Numbered from the stretch's first letter, positions 45,764 to 55,371 are shown. The stretch: DNA of 64,000 nt from an uncultured Methanomicrobiales archaeon (GCA_903832665.1 CAILCG010000024.1:124001-188000), one strand, 5' to 3'. The notes: generated by a model from the sequence alone, not told the origin. Translations and numbers: made by a program.

Positions 45764-45921
45764 ACTAGTAGGATCCACGGAAAAAGTCCCCGGTACTCTG
45801 ATGAATGTACACTATAGTAAACCGATGATCTCATTACATATATTCTTGCAGGAATGAGATCGACAGAAAATGGGGATCTTTCCGGGCCGCACCAAAAAAA
45901 CCTGCGGGTGCCGGATACTTT

Positions 45922-46515
45922 TCATTCAGCTCTGCCGTTGATCCACTCAAGTTCTTCAATTTTATTGATATTGATAAAGGTGGTGAGGTGCTGGTCGATC
46001 GTCCGAATCTCATCGACCGGCACATACCGGGCATCCAGGGCCCTGATCATGGTCCGCAGGGAAAGCGACTCGTGATCTTCCAGGTACCGGATCAGGGCCG
46101 AGCGCCGGTACACCGCATGCAGCGGCTCGAGCATCTCGGGATTCCAGCGGGGAATTGCGGCATCGTGGCCCTCGATGCGATCGAAGAGAAGGGCAACGAC
46201 CCGGGGATCGACACACGGCATGTCACACGCAGAGACAAAAATTTCCTCCCCGTTTGCTGCCAGGGCCCCGGCATGCAGCCCCCCGATGGGCCCGGTCCCT
46301 GTGCGGATATCGATGATGCACCGGACATTGCCCAGCTGGTGAAACCGCCGGCACTGCTCGGGATCCCGGGCTACCAGGATGATCTCGTCAACAACCTGCG
46401 ACAGGGATTCGATCAGCCGCTCGATGAATGTCTTTCCCTGGTACGTGAAGAAATATTTCTCCTGGCCGTTTGCACGTCGCGCTTCTCCCCCCACAAGGAT
46501 GACTGCAGATCTCAA
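45922..46515 (-). CDS. mobA: Molybdenum cofactor guanylyltransferase
   Basis: Attaches GMP to molybdopterin to make the dinucleotide form used by formate and formylmethanofuran dehydrogenases. The 197-residue protein has AVILVGGEARRANGQEKYFF, the nucleotide-binding loop with Gly-Gly and Lys (usual form LAGG.S.RMG.DK), GPIGGLHAGALAA and SACDMPCVDP with the metal-binding Asp. The first loop is less typical than in bacterial MobA. It lies 14 bases after ogt on the same strand. Confidence 0.88.
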   Translation of the reverse strand: MRSAVILVGGEARRANGQEKYFFTYQGKTFIERLIESLSQVVDEIILVARDPEQCRRFHQLGNVRCIIDIRTGTGPIGGLHAGALAANGEEIFVSACDMPCVDPRVVALLFDRIEGHDAAIPRWNPEMLEPLHAVYRRSALIRYLEDHESLSLRTMIRALDARYVPVDEIRTIDQHLTTFININKIEELEWINGRAE

Positions 46516-46529
46516 AACCGGCCTCCTTT

Positions 46530-47018
46530 TTAAGGTAATTGCCGCTCCTTAATTATCCTGTCCTTTTTCTCCTGGAGGATCTTTTTCTGGACTTTTGTTT
46601 CCATGGCCAGCAATGCTTCCTTGATCTCGATGGGTGGCGTGAATCCCCCGATCCCTTTCGCAGCCACGATCCGGTGGCAGGGGATCACCAGCGGGGTGGG
46701 GTTGCGGGCCATTGCCTGCCCAACCACCCGGGGCGATGTGCCGACAGCCCGGGCGATCTCCCCATAGGTCGCCGTTGTTCCATAGGGCACGTTGCGCACT
46801 GCCCGGTAAATCCGGCTGTACACGGACTCATCGTGCAGCGCGAAACTGTTGAGCGCTGTACAATCGACCGGCTGCCCCCCACAGAATTTCATGATCTGCG
46901 GGGGAACTTCCCCTTCGATTCCGGTCGGGGAAAAACGCACGCGCTGTACCGCGGTCTCATTCCACCAGACCTGGACATACCATAACCCGAAACGACAGGA
47001 ACCGCTTACGATCTCCAT
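46530..47018 (-). CDS. ogt: Methylated-DNA-protein cysteine methyltransferase
   Basis: Suicide repair of O6-alkylguanine. The 162-residue protein has PYGTTATYGEIARAVG, the Arg-finger region AMARNPTPLV and the active-site IPCHRIVA with the acceptor Cys. The start at 47018 (MEIVSGSCRF) overlaps the end of the helicase gene by 13 bases. A longer reading upstream is only the shadow of that helicase in another frame. A Lys/Glu-rich C-terminal tail (VQKKILQEKKDR) is unusual. Confidence 0.93.
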   Translation of the reverse strand: MEIVSGSCRFGLWYVQVWWNETAVQRVRFSPTGIEGEVPPQIMKFCGGQPVDCTALNSFALHDESVYSRIYRAVRNVPYGTTATYGEIARAVGTSPRVVGQAMARNPTPLVIPCHRIVAAKGIGGFTPPIEIKEALLAMETKVQKKILQEKKDRIIKERQLP

Positions 47019-49015
47019 GCACTCATCAGCTCCCGGAAGTGTGCGACATCGCACTCGATCATCTCCTGCTGAATCCAGGGGGGCAGAGCCTGGCGCACCC
47101 GACGTTCCAGGAAGCGCTTCTCTCCCAGCACCAGCACCCCGCGATCTTCCGGTGTGCGGAGCACCCTTCCCAATGCCTGGAGGGAGCGGTTGACGGCTGG
47201 CAAGGTGTAGCACAGGAACTCGCCCTCCTCGCCAAACTTGTGCCGGAAATATTCTATGGTCATCTTCCTGACGCGGTTGAACGGGGCGAGCGGGAGCCCT
47301 ATCACCATGGCGCCGTTCAGCATCTCGCCCCGGTAATCGAGCCCCTCGCTCCATTTCCCGCCGCAGACCGCGAACATGATCCCGGACTCCCCGCGTGAGG
47401 GAAGCGAGAGGAACTCGGTGAGGGCCGATGCCGCTGAAGCAGCATCGCGGGGTTCGATGTAGATCCGTTTTCCCCGGAGGTGCGGGACGGCGAGGCTGGC
47501 AAAGGATTCGAGGATCTGGTAACTGGGGAAGTAGCAGGCCCGGTTTCCCTTGAGAGCCGCAAATGCCCGGATGTAATCGCTGACCCGGGAGGTGTTGTCC
47601 TTGTTCTGCCGCATGGAAAAGGCCGTGGTGATGTCGTTGGCGCAGGCGATCAGCCGGTTCTCTTTGGGAAAGGCGTTCGGGAGCGAGAGGGTGGTCACCT
47701 TTGCATCGCCGAAATAGTACTTGCGGAAACTGTCCACGGGCGAGAGGGTGCCCGAGATCAGGATGCAGGCGGCATGTGCCCCGCATACTTCCGAGAGCGA
47801 GGCGGCTGGATCGATGTTGCGCACTTCGAGCGTGATGCCGGTCTCGGTCTTCCGGTACACGGTCAGGTAGGCCGGGTCGGTGGAGGAGTGGGAGAGCCGG
47901 ACTAAGAATTCTGTGAGGCGCTCAATCGCGGTCTCCCGGAATTCCCCTGCCTGCTGGTTCTTCTCCCGCATGGTCTCGGCGAGACCCATCAGGTCATCGA
48001 CAATCTCGTCCATGGATTTGTACAGGGATTCCCTGACGATCATCCGGTCAAAGATCGAAGGGTCAAACCAGTCTTCGGCTTCGACCGAATTGGTGAGACC
48101 CCGGATGAACTCGGTGAGCCGGGGCAGCACATGCTGGACCGCCTCGGCGCCCTTGTGCCGTTTCCGCATGCTGGAGAGTTCGCGGGAGGCCTGTTCGAGG
48201 TCACTCTCGACTAACGTCACGCTCTCGATGCCGGTGATGACATCGCCGCAGTTGTGGGCTTCATCGATCAGGAGCAGGACATCGACCGGCTCGACCCCGA
48301 GATTGGCATAGAGCTGCTCGCGGATGTCCCGGTCAAAGAGGTGATGGTAGTTGAGGATCACCACATCGGTGTTGCGGGCGGCCTGCATCATCATCTCGTA
48401 CGGGCAGCAGGTACCGGCAAACTCCGAGAGTTCCCGCGGGGGCACCGGGTGGGCGATCACCCGGTCGGCCTTGGACCGGAGTTCGGTCGAGGCGACCATC
48501 TTGAGTCCCATGGTTTCGGCCGGCACGAACTGCTTGCTTGCGATGAAGTAGGGGCAGAGGAGCGGATGTTCCTTGTCCATGGCCCGGATCTGCTGGATGA
48601 TGAACGGATCTTTTGCCGGCACAAGGGCTCCCTTGTCGGCCCGGTCCCGCATGAGGGAGGAGGAGAAGGCCTTGACCCCTTCGCACTTGCGGTAGATGTC
48701 GCCATCCCCGCCAAGGGGGCACATGCTCTTCTTTCCCACCAGGTACACGGTTTTTAAGTGCGGTGCTTTTTTGCGCACCAGTTCGAGTTCCCGGATGAAG
48801 GTGGTGAGCTGGCTCACGGTTCGTACGGCAATCACGATCTTCTTCTTGTTCCGCTCGGCCAGGAGCGAGGCAACAACACTGGACTTCCCGCTGCCGGTGG
48901 GGGCATCGATCATGGCGATCCCGCCCTCCCGGGCAACCTGCGCTGCGACTTCGAGCATGTGGCGCTGGCCCGGGCGGTATTCGCTGTACGGGAAGTAGGT
49001 GTCGATGCTTTCCAT
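47006..49015 (-). CDS. XPD/DinG-like DNA helicase
   Basis: A 669-residue superfamily 2 helicase of the Rad3/XPD/DinG group. Walker A is APTGSGKSSVVASLL, and the DEAH box is LLIDEAHNCGDV. Between them lie Cys residues (KSMCPLGG, YRKCEGV, LLCPYFIA, GTCCPYE) that could ligate a 4Fe-4S cluster, as in XPD. The C-terminal motif VI region is LQALGRVLRTPEDRG. It heads an operon with ogt and mobA, which suggests a repair role. Confidence 0.93.
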   Translation of the reverse strand: MESIDTYFPYSEYRPGQRHMLEVAAQVAREGGIAMIDAPTGSGKSSVVASLLAERNKKKIVIAVRTVSQLTTFIRELELVRKKAPHLKTVYLVGKKSMCPLGGDGDIYRKCEGVKAFSSSLMRDRADKGALVPAKDPFIIQQIRAMDKEHPLLCPYFIASKQFVPAETMGLKMVASTELRSKADRVIAHPVPPRELSEFAGTCCPYEMMMQAARNTDVVILNYHHLFDRDIREQLYANLGVEPVDVLLLIDEAHNCGDVITGIESVTLVESDLEQASRELSSMRKRHKGAEAVQHVLPRLTEFIRGLTNSVEAEDWFDPSIFDRMIVRESLYKSMDEIVDDLMGLAETMREKNQQAGEFRETAIERLTEFLVRLSHSSTDPAYLTVYRKTETGITLEVRNIDPAASLSEVCGAHAACILISGTLSPVDSFRKYYFGDAKVTTLSLPNAFPKENRLIACANDITTAFSMRQNKDNTSRVSDYIRAFAALKGNRACYFPSYQILESFASLAVPHLRGKRIYIEPRDAASAASALTEFLSLPSRGESGIMFAVCGGKWSEGLDYRGEMLNGAMVIGLPLAPFNRVRKMTIEYFRHKFGEEGEFLCYTLPAVNRSLQALGRVLRTPEDRGVLVLGEKRFLERRVRQALPPWIQQEMIECDVAHFRELMSAWRS

Positions 49016-49163
49016 TGTACTAGTATTGGTGCTGGTGGGTTTTATGAGTGTGGGGGTGCGGGGCGAAGGTGAATTATGAAATATGCTGGAGAATTCAAAA
49101 AAATGTTTTTAGGTTGAACCATTACTCTCTGGCGACAAATTCTCATGGGTATCTGACGCTTCC

Positions 49164-49192
49164 CGGGGCTAAAAGCCCCGCCGCGTTGGCGG
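49164..49192. repeat. Two adjacent GC hairpins
   Basis: A 7-bp stem (cggggct/agccccg) at 49164-49180 is followed directly by ccgcc-gcgtt-ggcgg at 49178-49192 and a short T-run. This resembles the tandem-hairpin layout of the dispersed element at 4.2 and 13.3 kb in a shorter form, or could be a bidirectional terminator. The rest of the 49016-49289 spacer shows nothing. Confidence 0.4.
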
Positions 49193-49289
49193 TTTTGTGA
49201 TGATGCTATTCTTACCCGTTTGAGAAAAATCTGCCAGCAATTTCCGTATCCGTTACATGTATTACCCCTGAAGAAGCAACTCTCATATC

Positions 49290-49523
49290 ATGATGAAGGG
49301 AACAAACATCAGGAAATCAGCGGACACTTCATTACGGTCAGACCGTACGGTCAAAGAAAATCTTTTCGATGAAGAATACTCGGATAATGGTGATAATAAA
49401 AAAGATGTGTGCGATTTTTTACGAACAATCGATCCTGCAATGCGTGCCGAGATTGCAGAATCCGTCAAGGCAGCAAAATATGAAATTGATTATATCAAGC
49501 CCTGCTTCTCAAAACAATTCTGA
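49290..49523 (+). CDS. Possible small acidic protein, unknown
   Basis: A 77-residue open frame starting with two Met codons. It is polar, with an acidic middle (NLFDEEYSDNGDNKKD) and a helical end (AEIAESVKAAKYEIDYI). No good SD is visible and no family is recognised. It converges on the VapC gene, with its stop 32 bases before the VapC stop. Confidence 0.35.
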   Translation: MMKGTNIRKSADTSLRSDRTVKENLFDEEYSDNGDNKKDVCDFLRTIDPAMRAEIAESVKAAKYEIDYIKPCFSKQF

Positions 49524-49554
49524 TGGATTGACCATCCAGATTCTCCGGGAATTA

Positions 49555-49947
49555 TTATGGGTACCCGATTACTTCAACACCCATTTCAGAGAAATGTGAA
49601 TCGTTGGTGACAACCGATGCCTCGACCGATAATGCAGACGCTGCGATGATCGCATCAGCTACGGAAATTCCCGGGCGTTTGAGCATCCCGGCCCGGATGG
49701 CGATCTCTGCACTCAGCGGAATTACGTTCAGTTTGGAATGGAGTACCTGCATTACCCGGAGCGTGCCCGAAGCCTCATCGCTGTTCCGGGAATAGATGTA
49801 TGCAAGTTCCGTTAACGTGATCGTTGCGACAAATCCTTCTGCCTCTCCTTCATGGATTGCATCCATATGTTTCTTGATCGTTTCAGACCCCTCCTCGCGA
49901 TTGAAAAATGCGAGGAACGCGTGCGTGTCAAAGAGCAGCTTTGTCAT
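49555..49947 (-). CDS. vapC: PIN-domain toxin (VapC family)
   Basis: A predicted RNase toxin of 130 residues. The PIN fold is marked by LLFDTHAFLAFFN (first Asp), TLTELAYIYS (Glu), GISVADAIIAASAL (Asp) and VVTNDSHF (last Asp). The ATG at 49947 gives the common N-terminus MTKLLFD; starts at 49956 and 49980 would add a short leader. It overlaps the upstream AbrB-type antitoxin by about 20 bases. Confidence 0.9.
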   Translation of the reverse strand: MTKLLFDTHAFLAFFNREEGSETIKKHMDAIHEGEAEGFVATITLTELAYIYSRNSDEASGTLRVMQVLHSKLNVIPLSAEIAIRAGMLKRPGISVADAIIAASALSVEASVVTNDSHFSEMGVEVIGYP

Positions 49948-50170
49948 CGAGCTCATCGTCCCACTCCATTCGCATCTCATTGAGCATTGGCCGGGTATCT
50001 TTCAGCGAGTCAACGCCCCAGAGGTCCGACAGGTTGACCAGCGGCTGGAGGCGGATGCCATCCTTCTCCTCAGTGACTACCAGCGAGTCGCCTTCTTTCA
50101 AGGAAAACTTTTTCCGGACTTTTGCGGGAATGACGATCTGGCCTTTTGAGGACAGGGTAACAACTTCCAT
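49928..50170 (-). CDS. vapB: AbrB/SpoVT-type antitoxin (VapB)
   Basis: An 80-residue protein with an N-terminal swapped-hairpin DNA-binding domain (VVTLSSKGQIVIPAKVRKKF, KEGDSLVVTEEKDG) and an acidic C-terminus (MEWDDELDDKAAL) that would wrap the toxin. It probably represses its own operon. It is paired with vapC by overlap. Confidence 0.9.
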   Translation of the reverse strand: MEVVTLSSKGQIVIPAKVRKKFSLKEGDSLVVTEEKDGIRLQPLVNLSDLWGVDSLKDTRPMLNEMRMEWDDELDDKAAL

Positions 50171-50637
50171 AGTAAGTCAGTTATTGCATTGTAAGAAAAT
50201 AATTGTTTTGGCTTACCTGTAAGAAATTTGTTGGACTTTTTTTTTAAACCGGTGACCGGATGAAAGCTGAGATGCACTAGGTCTCAGATGGGAGATAATA
50301 ACCGGGACTCAAAATCCCGTTTGAAGAGTCTCGGATTAAGAAGCTGGTGTGCGGGAGATCAGGTCATGTTTTTCTTTCAACCGGATGAGAAATTTTTCGT
50401 CCTTCCGACTACAAAGCGTATATCCCTTTGCCAATAATGTTTCCGGAATAACTCAGCCCGGCGAACTCTTCCGGTAAAAAAGATGGAGCGACAAGCCGGC
50501 CCAAAACAAAAATCCTAAAACAAAAATCATGGAGATGGTGCTATAGACCTGCATAACCCGTTCAAAAAAATATCCCGACTACCTGTTGAACCTGGTCCGG
50601 CTCACGAAAGCCTGGCAAAACGAATCGGAGCTCCCGC
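50171..50637. other. Gene-free spacer
   Basis: No supported gene between vapB and the 50.6-kb gene. One small hairpin (cggga/tcccg around 50303-50319) is visible. A tRNA was considered for it and rejected. Confidence 0.35.
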
Positions 50638-51003
50638 ATGACCCGCGGACGCCTGCCGGTCCGGGCCCGGGAGGAGGCCGACCCGGTCGCGGAAAAACGC
50701 GGGAAAGTCCAGCACTTCCAGTTCGAGCCGGGAGCCACCTTCAGCTTCACGATATTTGGACGAACCTGCGATGCCCATGTCAGGATGAAGTGTGTCCGCA
50801 GGCTCGGTGGCACGGTGCATGAACTCGAACGTGAGCTCGCGAATCTGCTTGCAGCTATCCGGCTCACGGCATCGGGCCCGGGGATCTCCCGCGAGCTCTG
50901 GCTCTGCTCCCCGCGATACGCGCTGCGGTTCTTCCGCGTGCTGGATGCCGGGCTTGTCGAGCTGGACCGGGATGGGGTGGTGATTCCGGTTGCAGGTGCA
51001 TAA
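50638..51003 (+). CDS. Hypothetical protein, unknown function
   Basis: A 121-residue GC-rich reading frame beginning with a basic tail (MTRGRLPVRAREE). It continues with strand-like FQFEPGATFSFTIFGRTCDA and helical ELERELANLLAAIRLTA, and ends FRVLDAGLVELDRDGVVIPV. Codon use is like that of neighbouring real genes, and an SD-like ggag sits close upstream. The family is not recognised. Confidence 0.55.
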   Translation: MTRGRLPVRAREEADPVAEKRGKVQHFQFEPGATFSFTIFGRTCDAHVRMKCVRRLGGTVHELERELANLLAAIRLTASGPGISRELWLCSPRYALRFFRVLDAGLVELDRDGVVIPVAGA

Positions 51004-52052
51004 CTTTTATTTGGCTGTTTTTAATCGTGAAGTCAGGCAAGGTACCTGGACCGGACGAACAACGATACCACTCATTACCAATTAGTAAAAAATGTGAAAT
51101 CTACTCATTGGCAGTTAGTAGCCGTCAGTAAAAAATTGCACCAGGAAAAAATCATCGACCTTTTTTGTTCCGGATTTTCCAGGAGCTACCGGTTTTTTTG
51201 GATAACATTCCTGATTGGATGAGACCCGTTATGGGTCTCCGTCGGAGAAGGAAGCCCCCAGGAGTATCGGAAAATGTCCGGGACCCCGTTTTCAGATCGG
51301 GCTCCTTTTGGAAAACGGAGGCTGTATAGCCATTTTCAATTTGGATCTGCCACATCCCGGATCGGGAAATGTGCGGAATTCAGGGCAAATGGATGTAAAT
51401 TCATTTTTTTCTCATTGCTGCGTGCCCGTATGGGAAAAATTTACGTCGGAGAGTCAAAAGTGCGCAATTAGAGCCCAATTGGAGGGCCGATCTCCTCTGT
51501 GATCAGGGGATTGTGGGTCTGTATGAAAGAAACCCCTGTTTTCCGGAGGGTGTTTACGTCGGAGAGGAGGAGTTCTCAGTCGGAGATAGTATGGGATACT
51601 TGGGATGGGTCAACTGACCCGTGACAGGTAAGTTACCCGTGACGGGTATTTTGCAAGTCCGGATCTGCACTAATATATAGGGGGATTTGGGTGTAGATTT
51701 ACGTCGGCAACCGTCGGAGGACCGGATGAAAGTATAGCAGCACCCGGATCCAATTTCGATCAGAGTCTGGGTTACTTTTTTCACCAGAATACGGTGGAAC
51801 ATTTTTTGTAACCTGGTATGGTGAAAATATTTCCCGCGAGGTCCGGTAAAAATTTTAAAAAATCAAGGTTTGAATCAGGATCCTGGAAAATAAAAATTCC
51901 TTTGCCGAGTCAGAGTCTTTTTGGCAGCGGAAAGATTTTTTTTTTAAATTTTGGAACTCTCTGCAAATAAAATTGTTCTCCTCATCGACATGGGAAAAAA
52001 ATCCCCCTCCGGATCCTCAACCACTATATCCCGGCAAAACCCATTTCTACCC
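51004..52052. other. Gene-free region with short repeats and inverted repeats
   Basis: About 1 kb with no supported gene. The motif ttacgtcgg occurs at about 51441, 51554 and 51699, with tccgtcggag near 51239. Inverted repeats include gagaccc/gggtctc (51221-51239). A direct repeat acccgtgac-ggta occurs twice within 51612-51650. Together these look like regulatory or decayed repetitive DNA rather than a gene. Confidence 0.4.
52023..52029 (+). promoter_or_regulatory. TATA element for purB
   Basis: actatat lies about 27 bases before the ATG at 52053, and there is no SD, so purB is probably leaderless. This supports 52053 over upstream in-frame starts. Confidence 0.55.
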
Positions 52053-53393
52053 ATGGCAGTCCACCCCATCGAGGAGCGATACGGCACGGCAGAGATGCGT
52101 GCCGTCTGGAGTGAGAAGAACCGTTTTTCCTGCGTGGTCAAGGCCGAGGTTGCCCTGGCGCGAGCCGAGGCGCACCACGGCATGATCCCCGCAGCCTCAG
52201 CAGTCGAGATCAGCGAGAAGGCCCACAATGCCTCGCTCGAACGGGCAAAGGAAATTGAGATCGAGATCAGCCACGACATGATGGCCATTGTCAAGGCGAT
52301 CTCGGAAGTGACGGGCGAATCCGGGCGCTGGGTGCATTACGGCGCAACGAGCAACGACATCCTCGACACCGCCACCGGGCTTCAGCTCGGCCAGACCCTG
52401 GACCTGATCGACCAGAAACTTCGCGGGCTTCTGGGTGTCCTTCTCAAGCGGTCCGCTGAGACAAAGTCCCTGGTCTGCATCGGGAGGACTCACGGCCAGC
52501 ATGGCGTGCCCACCACCTATGGCCTCCGCTTCGCCATCTGGGCAAGCGAAGTCGGGCGGCACATCGAACGGCTCGAACAGCTGCGCCCCCGGGTCGTGGT
52601 CGGACAGATGACCGGGGCCGTCGGGACCCAGGCAGCTCTCGGGCCCAAAGGGATCGAAGTCCAGGCTACCATGATGGAGTTCCTTGGCATGAGTTCAGTG
52701 GACGTCTCGAACCAGGTGATCTCCCGCGACCGGTACGCAGAATACTTCATGTTCTGCGCCGGCGTCGCCACCACGCTCGACAAGATCGGCATCGAGATCC
52801 GCTCGCTCCAGCGGACCGAGATCGGGGAAGTCGAGGAAGCGTTCGGCAAAAACCAGGTGGGATCCTCCACCATGCCGCACAAGAGAAACCCGATCAAATC
52901 CGAGCAGGTCTGCGGCTTGGCCCGGATCATCCGCTCATCGGTAGAGCCCGCTCTCCAGAACAACACCCTCTGGGACGAACGGGACCTCACCAACTCGTCC
53001 TGCGAGCGGGTCCTCTTCCCCGAGGCCTCGATCCTCACCGATCACTGCCTGCGGCTCATGACGGTTGTGCTGGAAGGTCTCGTGATCAACCGGGCGGGAA
53101 TCCGGAGAAACTTAAGCTTCCTTCACGGGATCAACATGGCCGAATCGGTCATGATCGAACTGACCAAGAAGGGCATGAGCCGCCAGGACTCCCACGAGCG
53201 GGTCCGCATGGCAAGTATGCAGGCGCTGGCCGAGAACCGGTCCCTCGCAGATGTGCTGGGGGCTGACCCGGAGATCGTGCGGTACTGTTCGAAGAACGAT
53301 ATTGCGGCACTTCTCAACCCGGACACGTACATCGGCACGTCCGCCCGGCAGGTAGAACGCGTGATAGAAAAACTCACCCCGCTCTGCGTGTGA
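52053..53393 (+). CDS. purB: Adenylosuccinate lyase
   Basis: Catalyses two fumarate-releasing steps in purine synthesis. The 446-residue protein has the fumarase/aspartase-superfamily signature SSTMPHKRNP, the catalytic-His region GRTHGQHGVPTTYG, and HYGATSNDILDTAT. The family start MAVHPIEERYG and a TATA element about 27 bases upstream favour the ATG at 52053. It stands alone. Confidence 0.95.
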   Translation: MAVHPIEERYGTAEMRAVWSEKNRFSCVVKAEVALARAEAHHGMIPAASAVEISEKAHNASLERAKEIEIEISHDMMAIVKAISEVTGESGRWVHYGATSNDILDTATGLQLGQTLDLIDQKLRGLLGVLLKRSAETKSLVCIGRTHGQHGVPTTYGLRFAIWASEVGRHIERLEQLRPRVVVGQMTGAVGTQAALGPKGIEVQATMMEFLGMSSVDVSNQVISRDRYAEYFMFCAGVATTLDKIGIEIRSLQRTEIGEVEEAFGKNQVGSSTMPHKRNPIKSEQVCGLARIIRSSVEPALQNNTLWDERDLTNSSCERVLFPEASILTDHCLRLMTVVLEGLVINRAGIRRNLSFLHGINMAESVMIELTKKGMSRQDSHERVRMASMQALAENRSLADVLGADPEIVRYCSKNDIAALLNPDTYIGTSARQVERVIEKLTPLCV

Positions 53394-53553
53394 ATGCAGT
53401 GCAGTGCTGGAATCCTCCCCCCCTTGTTTTTTTAAAAGAGCATAGAGCCGGGTGATTTACCCGGAAGCTGGTTGAACAGCGTTCCTTTGTGCAGGTGTTC
53501 CGGGTTTCGCGGGCGCCTGTCTCGCCAAACATAGTACATTTATCTTCTCATAC

Positions 53554-55371
53554 ATGCAACAAACGAAATTATCTATGGTGCAGTTCGGCCCTCTTAACCG
53601 TGTCAACATCTCCCACACGGATCTTGTACGGCTGATCGTCATCCTGTCCTTAACCATAAGCTGTATCGTCATCACGGCGGTCTCGCTCAGCGAGCATATC
53701 GGGACCATCTATGCCCAGCTCTTCTACTACCCTCTCCTCTATGCCACGTACTTCTATCCGAAATGGGGATTATACCTTGCCGGGGTTTGTGCGGTTGCCT
53801 ACGAGATTCTGGCGTACGTGTACCTCTATCCCGACACCGGTCTGCTGGTCTATACCACCGGGCAGGCGGTTCTCTTCATCTGCATTGTTGCGGTGGTTGC
53901 CTACTTTACCGAAAAAGTGAACACGAGCGAAACCCGGTACCGCAGCATATTTGAGACCTCGCTCCTGGGCATTGTCCTGTTTGACCAGAACAGCTTCGCC
54001 ATCCGCATGACCAATAATTTCCTCTCCCAGATGCTGGGCTACACCCCGGAAGAACTGGTGGGGATGACGCTCCCCCAGCTCTTTGTCTCGAAAGAAGAGC
54101 AGCGGAAATTTTTTGAATATCTCGGTTCGAGCGAGGATGTGAATAATTTTGAGACCCAGTTCATGACCCGGGGTGGAGAGCCCCTCTGGGTGAACCTGTC
54201 CTGGCGGAGGGTTGGCGATAACCAGGTGAGCTGTTCGGTCATCGACATCCACCAGCGCAAGTGTGCCGAACAGGCAGCAGAAGAAAATTTTACCCGGTAC
54301 CAGCAGGTGACCGAGGATTCTCCTACCTGTATCATCATCACCCGCGACCAGAAGATTATGTACACCAACCCGGCGTTCCATCATTTCTCCGGTTATACTG
54401 CGGAAGAGCTGGCAGGAAAGGATCTGCTCTCGTTCCTTCATGCAGATGATCGCCCGGATTTCTTTTCCCTCCTGGCAAATCCGGAAAAGTCGGGCGGAAA
54501 AACGGGCAAACTGGAGTACCGGTTTCTCTCAAAAAACGGGGAGATCCGGCTGGCTGCTGCTTTCTTCTCTTCAATCCACCAGAAAGGAGAGACCTCCCAG
54601 TTGGTCAACCTGGTGGATATTACCGAAAAAGAGCAGCTCAAGGAACGCATTGAACAGGATAACGAACGGCGTCGCGGTATCATCAGTACCGTTGCCCACG
54701 AGTTGCGCACGCCCCTCCAGCCGATCATGGGATACTTAAATCTCCTCACCGAAGACCCCAAGACGTACGGGGTGACCGATGAGACCCGGGTTATCCTGGA
54801 CCGGTGCGCAAAGAGCGTTGACCGGGAACGCCAGATCATCAACAAGATGCTCGAACTCTCGGTCCTGGATGCAGGGAAGATCCCGTTGAGCTACTCGGTC
54901 TTCTCCCCGGAAGAGATGATACGGTCGGTCATTGATGCGGGAGGATATGCAACAAAGGCCGAGATCACGGTTGACATCCCCCACACAATCACTTTCGAAG
55001 CGGACGCGGGGAAAATTTCGAGCGTCATAGTGTCTATGATCTCGAATGCGGTCAACTATTCAAAACCCCCCCGGAAGATAAGGATCTCGTACCAGTCCAG
55101 TTCATCGGATACCATGCACCGGATTGCGATCCAGGACAATGGCGTGGGTATCACCAACACCCAGCTCGACGAGATCTTTGAACCCTTCCAGCTGCCGGAC
55201 TCCGGTACTATCAGCAGGAAATACGATCGGATCGGACTCTCGCTCTCCATTGCAAAAAAATACGTCCAGATGCATGGCGGCTATATCAGTGTGGACAGTA
55301 TCGTGAACCTGGGGAGCACCTTTACCATTCATCTCCCCAAAAACCGAAATATGGCGGCGAAAAATTCATGA
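53554..55371 (+). CDS. Membrane PAS-PAS histidine kinase with classical HisKA
   Basis: A 605-residue kinase. The membrane domain has about three segments (residues 22-125). Two PAS domains follow (about 128-240, ending VIDIHQRK, and about 248-365, ending LVDITEKEQ). The HisKA H-box is VAHELRTPLQPI, the bacterial-type His-Glu-Leu-Arg-Thr-Pro, unlike the HD-type boxes of the other kinases here. The ATPase domain has SNAVNYS, DNGVGIT and IGLSLSIAKKY. Its last four bases overlap the response regulator start as ATGA, so the pair is likely a cognate two-component system. Confidence 0.92.
   Translation: MQQTKLSMVQFGPLNRVNISHTDLVRLIVILSLTISCIVITAVSLSEHIGTIYAQLFYYPLLYATYFYPKWGLYLAGVCAVAYEILAYVYLYPDTGLLVYTTGQAVLFICIVAVVAYFTEKVNTSETRYRSIFETSLLGIVLFDQNSFAIRMTNNFLSQMLGYTPEELVGMTLPQLFVSKEEQRKFFEYLGSSEDVNNFETQFMTRGGEPLWVNLSWRRVGDNQVSCSVIDIHQRKCAEQAAEENFTRYQQVTEDSPTCIIITRDQKIMYTNPAFHHFSGYTAEELAGKDLLSFLHADDRPDFFSLLANPEKSGGKTGKLEYRFLSKNGEIRLAAAFFSSIHQKGETSQLVNLVDITEKEQLKERIEQDNERRRGIISTVAHELRTPLQPIMGYLNLLTEDPKTYGVTDETRVILDRCAKSVDRERQIINKMLELSVLDAGKIPLSYSVFSPEEMIRSVIDAGGYATKAEITVDIPHTITFEADAGKISSVIVSMISNAVNYSKPPRKIRISYQSSSSDTMHRIAIQDNGVGITNTQLDEIFEPFQLPDSGTISRKYDRIGLSLSIAKKYVQMHGGYISVDSIVNLGSTFTIHLPKNRNMAAKNS

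Noticed and set aside
47019-47786. Upstream extension of the ogt frame
   Set aside because: This part is the shadow of the helicase gene in another frame; Ogt homology begins at 47018.
50295-50325. tRNA-like hairpin
   Set aside because: Only one stem is present; no acceptor stem, anticodon loop or T-loop consensus could be placed around it.
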